A stretch of DNA of 6,814 nt from Fimbriimonadaceae bacterium (GTDB lineage: Bacteria > Armatimonadota > Fimbriimonadia > Fimbriimonadales > Fimbriimonadaceae): NCBI GenBank assembly GCA_019454665.1, contig JACFNW010000045.1:3417-10230 (forward strand), read 5' to 3'. The notes under the pieces are model-generated. The model saw nothing but the letters and a program-made list of their open reading frames with translations, ran no database searches and was not told where the DNA came from. Positions 1 to 5,085 of this stretch are shown piece by piece. A program made the translations under genes and the position numbers. Each line of letters begins with the position of its first letter. Position 1 is the stretch's first letter.

Positions 1-162
1 GACCTCGGCGCCCTTGGCCACGGCGTCTGCCGCCAAAAGGTTGATGGCCTCGTGCATGGCCGCCGCGTCGTGGAGGACCGGCGTGATGTCCTTGAACAGG
101 ATTCCAGGCTTGGGGAAGTCCGGCACATCGCGGATCAGGGACTTGGCTTTGATTTCAGGCAC
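1..162 (-). CDS. apt: Adenine phosphoribosyltransferase, N-terminal part (cut by left edge)
   Basis: Reading leftward from a GTG at 162 gives 54 residues that match the N-terminus of adenine phosphoribosyltransferase, the cytosolic salvage enzyme that converts adenine and PRPP to AMP and pyrophosphate. The diagnostic stretch is [20 protein letters not shown] at residues 10-29, strongly conserved in bacterial Apt. The PRPP-binding loop and the rest of the enzyme lie beyond the window. The start is fixed by the sequence: an in-frame TAA lies at 171-169, only two codons before the GTG, and the next in-frame start (residue 13) would remove part of the conserved motif. There is no Shine-Dalgarno sequence before the GTG; instead a -10-like TATAAC ends five bases upstream, so the mRNA may be leaderless. 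The gene is divergent from menG. The assignment is secure although only about a third of the protein is present. Confidence 0.93.
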   Translation of the reverse strand, partial: MPEIKAKSLIRDVPDFPKPGILFKDITPVLHDAAAMHEAINLLAADAVAKGAEV

Positions 163-167
163 GGGGC

Positions 168-199
168 GTTATACCTTGACGGCCCAGACGACGTTTCAA
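168..199 (-). promoter_or_regulatory. Candidate promoter of apt, leaderless type
   Basis: On the minus strand TATAAC (173-168) matches five of six bases of the -10 consensus and is followed by five bases and then the apt GTG at 162. A transcript starting about seven bases after the -10 box would begin at or next to the start codon. The best -35 candidate is TTGAAA (199-194), five of six matches, but the spacer is 20 bp, longer than the usual 17, so the -35 assignment is weak. The -10 call rests on sequence match and position only. Confidence 0.5.
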
Positions 200-223
200 A
201 CAATTCTGAAAGTTTGGTACAGT
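195..223 (+). promoter_or_regulatory. Candidate promoter of the menG operon, leaderless type
   Basis: TTCAAA (195-200) and TACAGT (218-223) each match four of six consensus bases and are separated by an ideal 17 bp. The -10 box ends seven bases before the menG GTG at 231, so transcription would begin near 230, leaving essentially no leader. The only Shine-Dalgarno-like bases, AGGG at 224-227, are too close to the GTG for normal use. The -35 segment overlaps the candidate -35 of apt on the other strand. Inferred from sequence alone. Confidence 0.5.
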
Positions 224-230
224 AGGGCGA

Positions 231-968
231 GTGCTGTCTGTTCACGCGCCGCGCGACCCTCAAGCCACCCCCTGGCTCGCCGAAGGCGACGCCAAGCGTC
301 GTGCCGTGCAAACCATGTTCGCCGAGATCGCGGGTCGCTACGATCTGCTGAACGGCGTGATGAGCCTCAACCTCCACCGCCGATGGCGCTCGGTTGCCGT
401 GCGCACGATCCGCCCACCGGTGGGCGGAACCGCCGTGGACGTGTGCTCGGGAACCGGCGATTTCTTGGCCCCGCTGCGACAGGCCGTGGGTGCCCAAGGA
501 ACTGTCGTCGGCCTCGACTTCTGTCGGCCCATGCTGGAGGGTGCGGTCGGCAAGACGGAAGTCACCGGACTGACGGTGGGCGATGCCTGCCGCTTGCCCC
601 TCCGCGACGCGTGCGCCGATTGCGTCACCGTGGGCTGGGGCATCCGCAACGTCCCCGACATGGACGCCGCCCATCGGGAGATCGCCCGCGTGTTGCGCCC
701 GGGCGGCAAGTTCGTGTCTCTGGACATGGCTGTTCCCCGCAACCCCGTCGTTGGCGTCGGCAGCAGGCTGGTTTGTCGTCGCGTGCTTCCCGCCTTGGGC
801 CGTTTGTTCGGCTTGTCTAAGGCTTACACCTACCTGCCCGAGAGCACGTTGCGGTTCGCCACAAGGGAAGCCTTGGCCGACTCCATGCGTCGGGCGGGAT
901 TCGTGGACGTGCGCTATCGCGACTTCATGATGGGCAACATCTGCATGCACTGGGGGACCAAAGCGTGA
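231..968 (+). CDS. menG: Demethylmenaquinone/2-polyprenyl-benzoquinol C-methyltransferase
   Basis: This 245-residue protein is a class I SAM-dependent methyltransferase of the UbiE/MenG family, which C-methylates demethylmenaquinone (or the ubiquinone precursor) late in quinone synthesis at the membrane surface. Visible family features are MFAEIAGRYDLLN at 29-41, the SAM-binding motif DVCSGTGDF at 70-78, the acidic strand GLDF at 94-97, GDACRLPL at 118-125, GIRNVP at 137-142, LRPGG at 155-159 and the UbiE signature AYTYLPES at 198-205. Length is normal for the family. The GTG at 231 is chosen because the next good candidate, ATG at 315, would remove the conserved segment leading into MFAEIAGRYD. 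I prefer MenG over UbiE because a polyprenyl synthase follows, as in the menaquinone hepS-menG-hepT arrangement, but no ubiquinone or menaquinone genes elsewhere can be checked. The stop TGA overlaps the next start as GTGA (965-968). Confidence 0.93.
   Translation: MLSVHAPRDPQATPWLAEGDAKRRAVQTMFAEIAGRYDLLNGVMSLNLHRRWRSVAVRTIRPPVGGTAVDVCSGTGDFLAPLRQAVGAQGTVVGLDFCRPMLEGAVGKTEVTGLTVGDACRLPLRDACADCVTVGWGIRNVPDMDAAHREIARVLRPGGKFVSLDMAVPRNPVVGVGSRLVCRRVLPALGRLFGLSKAYTYLPESTLRFATREALADSMRRAGFVDVRYRDFMMGNICMHWGTKA
952..957 (+). promoter_or_regulatory. Shine-Dalgarno-like sequence for the polyprenyl synthase
   Basis: GGGGGA at 952-957, inside the end of menG, lies seven bases before the GTG at 965. 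It is one of the few ribosome-binding-like sequences in the window at normal spacing. It supports the GTG start and, with the GTGA overlap, translational coupling to menG. Confidence 0.45.
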
Positions 969-1974
969 CGTCGCAGACCATTCTCGGCATCCGTTCCGAC
1001 CGCGTCGAACCGGCTTTTCTGGAGACGGTGGGCACCCATATCGCCCGGGTCAACGACGAGTTGGACGAGTTGGTAGCCTCGTCGTCGCGCCTGGTCGAGG
1101 ACGCTGGAAGGCACACGCTTTCGGCGGGAGGCAAGCGCTTGCGTCCAGCGTTGGTGGCGATCGTGGCGGAATCCACGGGCAAGCCCTTCGACGGCAAGCG
1201 CGCGGCGCGCATCGGCGCGGCCATGGAACTCGTCCACATGGCGACGCTGATGCACGACGACGTGATTGACCACGCGTCCACGCGGCGCGGGCGTCCGACG
1301 GCGGGCAGCGTGTTCGGCAACACCGCCGCGATCCTGACGGGAGACGTGCTGCTCGCCAAGGCGATGTCGGTGCTCGCGCACGATGGCGACCTCCGGATCA
1401 TCCGAATGGTCAGCGACATGGTGGTCCAGATGGCCGAAGGCGAAGTGCGCGAACTGGAAGTCCGTGGCAACGTCCACTTGTCCGAGGATGAGCATACGGA
1501 GATCTTGCGCATGAAGACCGCCGAGTTCGTTCGCGCATGCTGCCAGGCGGGCGCATTGCTCGCCGGGCTTGGCGAGGCGGATGCCGGCGAAATCGGCGCC
1601 TACGGCTTTCACATCGGCATGGCCTTTCAGATCGTGGACGACCTGCTCGATTACGAGGGCGACTCGGAGGCTATCGGCAAGCTGCGCGCCACCGACTTTC
1701 GCGAGGGGTGTGCCACGTACCCGCTCATCCTCGTCCGCCCGCACCTGACCGAGGCCGAACTGGCGCTGGTCGAACGCAAGTTTGGCAATGGGGTCAGCGA
1801 CGACGAATTGCGCTTGATCGTGCAGTGCACGAGCGCGGCGCGTTGGCCGCCACCCGCGCCCTCGCCGATCACCACGTGTCCGCGGCCAAGGCCCGCATCG
1901 CATCGCTTCAGGAGGCGGCGGGAAGGTCCTTGCTCGAGACTCTGGCCGAGACCATCGTCGCCCGAACGTCGTGA
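965..1974 (+). CDS. Long-chain polyprenyl diphosphate synthase, frameshifted near position 1825
   Basis: A trans-isoprenyl diphosphate synthase (IspB/HepT/OPP synthase type) that condenses isopentenyl diphosphate into the quinone side chain. Visible features are GGKRLRP at 55-61, the first Asp-rich motif DDVID at 98-102, GNTAAILTGDVLL at 118-130 and the second Asp-rich motif DDLLD at 225-229. The residue five before the first motif is alanine, which in this family goes with long products; exact chain length is unknown. From 965 the frame matches the family to about residue 287 (LRLIVQ), then turns into an Arg/Pro-rich tail ending at 2071, 101 bp inside the next gene. The frame ending at 1974 instead gives a proper C-terminus: VHERGALAATRALADHH and a further helix ending ETIVARTS. 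Restoring one base near 1825-1826 yields a normal protein of about 336 residues. The TGA at 1972-1974 overlaps the next start as GTGA. The usual lysine in the REGK motif is cysteine (REGC, 246-249). Confidence 0.88.
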
Positions 1975-2771
1975 ACCGGTTTCGCCTCGTCGTCTTCGAT
2001 CTCGACGGCACGCTCTATCGTGGCGCCGAGCCGGTGGAACGCGCCGTCGAGGCAGTGCTTCGCCTGCGTGACGAGGGAGTGATGGTGCGCTATGCGACCA
2101 ACAACTCGGCGGCCACCCGCGACGGAACCGCTGACAAACTCTGCGCCATGGGCTACCCGGCGGTTCCGGCCGAGGTGTACGGTTCGTCCCATGCGGCGGC
2201 CGCGCTCATGGGCGAGCGAGGGTTGCGGTCGGCGTTCGTGGTGGGCGAGCCCGGCTGCATTGGGAACCTGCGAGCCTCCGGCGTGCGCGTGGTCAACGCG
2301 CCCGAGGGCCGTGCGACGCCAGAATCCGACGACGCGACGGATGCCGTGGTGGTAGGCATTTGTCGTACCTTCACGTACACGCTGCTGGACTCCGCCCTGC
2401 AGCAACTGCTCTTGGGCGCCGAACTCGTGGCCACGAACCGAGACGCCACTTACCCCTTAGAGGCGGGCAGGTTGCAGCCAGGGGCGGGGAGTTTGGTGGC
2501 CGCGATCGAAACGGCTTCCGGCAGGACGGCGCAAGTGGCGGGAAAGCCGGAACGCTGGATGATGGATGCGATCTTGCGGGACTCGGGAGTTCGTCCCGAG
2601 CAGACGTTGGTCGTCGGCGATCGCGAGGATACCGACATTGCGTTCGGCAAGCGCACCGGCTGCGCGACGGCCATGGTGCTGACGGGGGTCGGTTCGCCGG
2701 ACACGGCGGCGGACTATGTGTTGTCCGACTTGAGCGAGTTGTTCGGGTCGGCCATGGACGCGCCCCGGTAA
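1971..2771 (+). CDS. HAD-superfamily class IIA phosphatase (NagD/4-nitrophenylphosphatase type)
   Basis: A complete 266-residue HAD hydrolase. Motif I is DLDGT (10-14), with D10 as the expected nucleophile and D12 as the acid/base. Motif II is TNNS (43-46), motif III is the lysine of GKP (K192) and motif IV is GDREDTDI (216-223). The segment ATNRDATYP (154-162) is characteristic of the C2-capped class IIA branch that includes NagD, 2-phosphoglycolate and pyridoxal-phosphate phosphatases. All catalytic residues are present, so it should be an active cytosolic phosphatase; the substrate cannot be read from sequence. The GTG start at 1971 overlaps the native stop of the polyprenyl synthase as GTGA, placing it third in the operon. 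No Shine-Dalgarno is seen, so coupled re-initiation is likely. The last 58 bp overlap the convergent small gene on the other strand, and I see no terminator between them. Confidence 0.9.
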   Translation: MNRFRLVVFDLDGTLYRGAEPVERAVEAVLRLRDEGVMVRYATNNSAATRDGTADKLCAMGYPAVPAEVYGSSHAAAALMGERGLRSAFVVGEPGCIGNLRASGVRVVNAPEGRATPESDDATDAVVVGICRTFTYTLLDSALQQLLLGAELVATNRDATYPLEAGRLQPGAGSLVAAIETASGRTAQVAGKPERWMMDAILRDSGVRPEQTLVVGDREDTDIAFGKRTGCATAMVLTGVGSPDTAADYVLSDLSELFGSAMDAPR

Positions 2772-2923
2772 CGACGCCAAAGCACCCACGCGCCGCATCC
2801 GGACAGCGTGGCGACTACGGCCACGATGGCGTAGCCGAACATGAAGAGCCCGAGCAAGACCGCGACTCCCAGCCACGAGGCGACCAAGATCAGCACATCG
2901 GAGCCATCGCGCGGAAACGGCAT
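2714..2923 (-). CDS. Small two-segment membrane protein, unknown function
   Basis: A 69-residue protein with a hydrophobic core from about residue 9 to 49. A glycine/serine-containing turn region splits it into two likely membrane segments (about 9-28 and 31-49), followed by WRRYRG at 49-54, a positive cluster that would sit in the cytoplasm. The short polar tail (55-69) is the part antisense to the HAD gene. I do not recognise the family. It is likely real because the hydrophobic run is long and its ATG is only three bases after the TAA of the HEAT-repeat gene, with GAGAAG as a possible ribosome-binding site overlapping that stop. It therefore appears to be the last gene of a purB-HEAT-small protein run. 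The alternative is a chance open frame in GC-rich DNA, which I think less likely. Confidence 0.65.
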   Translation of the reverse strand: MPFPRDGSDVLILVASWLGVAVLLGLFMFGYAIVAVVATLSGCGAWVLWRRYRGASMADPNNSLKSDNT

Positions 2924-2926
2924 GGC

Positions 2927-3682
2927 TTACTTCTCGATGTTCAGACCCGTGTCGTTCGCGCCTTCCTCTGCCATCTTGCGTTCGGCTTCAAGCTGTTCCT
3001 TGGTCTTCTTGGTCTTGCTCCAAGTGGCCTTTTCCTTGATCCAGGCCAGGAACTTCTTCTCCGACTCGGAAAGCGAGCGCTCGTCCTCGGGCTTCTCGGT
3101 GAAATGGTTGTTCACCCAGTCAATCGCAGCCTTCGTGTGGTCGCTGACCTCGTACTTCTTGTCCTCATATCCAGCCTTGATGATGTCTTCAAGGGCAAAA
3201 ATCTCGAGCGGTCGGTGGTAGGCGAAGTTGGTGATGACGTACGCGGCCATTTCTCGCGCCTGGTCGCTGCCGTCCTTCCAGAGGGCCTCGATGTGGGGGA
3301 TGGATTCGCGGCCCTGGCTGCCGAGGGCTTCGGCGGCGCGCATGCGCGCGCCCTTGGCGATCCCCGTGTTCTGCTCGAAGTCGTTCACCAGAACGGCCAG
3401 TTGCTTGGAAACCTCGGGGTCGGGGTTCATCATGAACACGCCCTGCGTCGCCGCCATCTTCACCTTCCAGTCTTCGTCCTGCAAAAGCGTGACCATGGAA
3501 GGCACGGCGCGTTTGCCGAGCTTGCCGAGCGATTCCGCCGCCGACCACGACCCCTCTTTGGCTTCGGCGAACAGGGTCACTTTGGCCTGTTCCGCCTTCT
3601 GGTCGTCCCAATACCGGTACCCGGCCGCTCCGACGACTGCAACGCCCAGAACGGTGAACAGCAAGACGCTCGACTTCTTCAT
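2927..3682 (-). CDS. HEAT-repeat protein with N-terminal signal anchor or signal peptide
   Basis: A 251-residue protein starting MKKSSVLLF, with a lysine pair and a hydrophobic stretch at about 6-20, so it is probably anchored in or exported across the membrane. No strong signal peptidase site is clear, so an anchor is my first choice. Two alpha-helical repeats of HEAT/PBS-lyase type follow at about 48-83 (SAAESLGKLGKRAVPSMVTL and onward) and 113-152 (RMRAAEALGSQGRESIPHIE and onward). The remaining half is charged, with a lysine/glutamate-rich C-terminal helix at about 205-240 that may form a coiled coil. HEAT repeats usually mediate protein binding; no enzyme motif is visible. It lies 51 bp downstream of purB on the same strand and three bases upstream of the small membrane protein, suggesting the latter two act together. 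No clear Shine-Dalgarno precedes the ATG. Confidence 0.8.
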   Translation of the reverse strand: MKKSSVLLFTVLGVAVVGAAGYRYWDDQKAEQAKVTLFAEAKEGSWSAAESLGKLGKRAVPSMVTLLQDEDWKVKMAATQGVFMMNPDPEVSKQLAVLVNDFEQNTGIAKGARMRAAEALGSQGRESIPHIEALWKDGSDQAREMAAYVITNFAYHRPLEIFALEDIIKAGYEDKKYEVSDHTKAAIDWVNNHFTEKPEDERSLSESEKKFLAWIKEKATWSKTKKTKEQLEAERKMAEEGANDTGLNIEK

Positions 3683-3694
3683 GACAATCCGTAA

Positions 3695-3709
3695 CGCGCC
3701 CTAGGCGCG
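3695..3709 (-). other. Perfect 6-bp hairpin between purB and the HEAT-repeat gene
   Basis: CGCGCC, a three-base loop and GGCGCG form a perfect GC-only inverted repeat in the 51-bp gap after purB. In the minus-strand transcript it is followed by TTACGGATTGT, not a clean U-run, so it is at best a weak terminator or attenuator. It could also be an operator or an mRNA-processing structure ahead of the HEAT gene. Confidence 0.35.
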
Positions 3710-3733
3710 ACTAGTGCCCTAAGCTTATCACAA

Positions 3734-5026
3734 TCACGCCAAGCCTACCGCCGCCAACGTGTGGCGCGCGTTGCGAAGGTGGTGCTCCAAGCTGAACAAC
3801 TCCTCGACCTCGTCGGGGGAGAGGTGGGCGACGACGTCCGGGTCTTGCGAGACGCAGGTCTTGAAGTCGTGGCCTTCCCACGATTTGGCGGCGTTTCGCT
3901 GGGCGACCTTGTACGCGACCTCGCGGGGCAGGCCCTTGCCGATGAGGGCCACCATGACGTGCTCGCTGAACACGAGGTCGCCCATCTGGGTCAGGTTGGC
4001 CGCCATGCGGTCTTCGAACACGTGGAGGCCTGCCAAGATCGTGGTCAATCTGCGTAGCATGAAGTCCGCCAACTGGAACGAATCGGGGAAAACGATGCGC
4101 TCCAGCGACGAGTTGGTGAGGTCGCGTTCGTGCCACGTGGCCACGCTTTCCAGCATCGCATGGGCGTTGGCGCGGAGGAGGCGGGCCAGACCGCACACCG
4201 TCTCGGAGTTCCAAGGGTTGCGCTTGTGGGGCATTGCGCTCGATCCGGTTTGGCCAGCGGCGAACGCCTCCTGGACTTCCAGAATCTCGGTGCGCTGGAG
4301 GTTGCGGAGTTCGGTGGCGACCCGTTCCAGGCCCGCGCCGAGCAGGGCCAACGCGTTGAGCAGATCGGCGTGGCGGTCGCGGTTGACGATCTGCGTGCCC
4401 GCCTCGTCGGGCCGGAGGCCGAGCAATTCGCACACGCGGGCCTCCATCTCGGGCTCGGTGTGCGCGTGGACCCCGACGGCCCCGCTCACCTTGCCGACGG
4501 CGATCTCTTCCCGGCACCGGCGCAGTCGAGCCATGTTCCGCTGGAGTTCCGCGTACCAGTTGCAGCACTTGAACCCGAACGTGATCGGCTCGGCGTGGAT
4601 GCCGTGCGTGCGTCCGATTTCGGGCGTTCCGATGTGGTCCTTCGCCAGTCGCGCCATCTCGGCCAAGAGGGCTTCTGCGCTGGCCAGCAACACGTCGCAC
4701 GAGTCGCGCAGCATCATGCCCAGGGCCGTGTCGATCACGTCGTAGCTGGTCACCCCGAAGTGGATCCAGCGCCCCGCTTCGCCGACGTTTTCGGCCAGGT
4801 TGCGCACGAAGGCCATGAGGTCGTGGCGGGTCTCCTTCTCGATTTCGTCGCACCGGGCAAGGTCGAACGCAACCTTAGACTCGATGAGTTGGAGGTCGGC
4901 CAGAGGAATCGCGCCGCGCTCGGCGTGAGCCTTGCAGATGGCCACTTCGACATCCTGCCACCTCTGATACTTGGCCTGTCGGCTCCAAATGGCGGTCATC
5001 GCGGGCGTGCAGTAGCGGTCGATCAT
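3734..5026 (-). CDS. purB: Adenylosuccinate lyase
   Basis: A complete 430-residue member of the fumarase/aspartase superfamily, the normal length for bacterial PurB. It acts twice in purine synthesis, releasing fumarate from SAICAR and from adenylosuccinate, as a cytosolic homotetramer. Supporting motifs are GVTSYDVIDTA (91-101), GRTHGIHAEP (138-147, with H141 as the expected general acid), TQIVNRDRHAD (211-221), the superfamily signature GSSAMPHKRNP (261-271, carrying the catalytic serine in its flexible loop) and WHERDLTNSSLER (298-310). The start MIDRYCTPAM resembles the MIxRYxxPxM opening of known PurB proteins, which fixes the ATG at 5026. No good Shine-Dalgarno lies upstream. It is divergent from the amidohydrolase, with 59 bp between the starts. 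All catalytic residues are intact, so it should be functional. Confidence 0.96.
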   Translation of the reverse strand: MIDRYCTPAMTAIWSRQAKYQRWQDVEVAICKAHAERGAIPLADLQLIESKVAFDLARCDEIEKETRHDLMAFVRNLAENVGEAGRWIHFGVTSYDVIDTALGMMLRDSCDVLLASAEALLAEMARLAKDHIGTPEIGRTHGIHAEPITFGFKCCNWYAELQRNMARLRRCREEIAVGKVSGAVGVHAHTEPEMEARVCELLGLRPDEAGTQIVNRDRHADLLNALALLGAGLERVATELRNLQRTEILEVQEAFAAGQTGSSAMPHKRNPWNSETVCGLARLLRANAHAMLESVATWHERDLTNSSLERIVFPDSFQLADFMLRRLTTILAGLHVFEDRMAANLTQMGDLVFSEHVMVALIGKGLPREVAYKVAQRNAAKSWEGHDFKTCVSQDPDVVAHLSPDEVEELFSLEHHLRNARHTLAAVGLA

Positions 5027-5085
5027 GGGCGGGTAGAGGGTACCCGTGGCAGGACCCCAGCTCCAGTCCAGCGAACCATGATCGC

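Noticed and set aside
14..820. Long plus-strand open frame covering the apt start and most of menG
   Set aside because: It is Arg/Pro/Ser-rich, resembles no family, and runs antisense to apt and out of frame through menG. Typical of GC-rich DNA.
1815..1835. Programmed -1 ribosomal frameshift in the polyprenyl synthase
   Set aside because: No X-XXY-YYZ slippery heptamer is present at the break and I see no obvious downstream stem. A missing base is simpler.
914..2011. Minus-strand open frame of 365 codons
   Set aside because: Antisense to the polyprenyl synthase, whose motifs are unmistakable; composition is His/Arg/Ala-rich without a family pattern.
2360..3694. Plus-strand open frame of 444 codons, longer than the HEAT gene opposite it
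   Set aside because: The minus strand has a credible signal anchor, HEAT repeats and a tight downstream neighbour. The plus-strand product has no recognisable domain and would overlap the HAD gene out of frame.
5038..5045. GGGTACCC palindrome between purB and the amidohydrolase as an operator
   Set aside because: A single 8-bp palindrome in GC-rich DNA with no second copy in the window; too weak to call.
5027..5085. Divergent promoters for purB and the amidohydrolase
   Set aside because: Some divergent promoter is expected in these 59 bp, but I found no -10/-35 pair of acceptable match and spacing on either strand.
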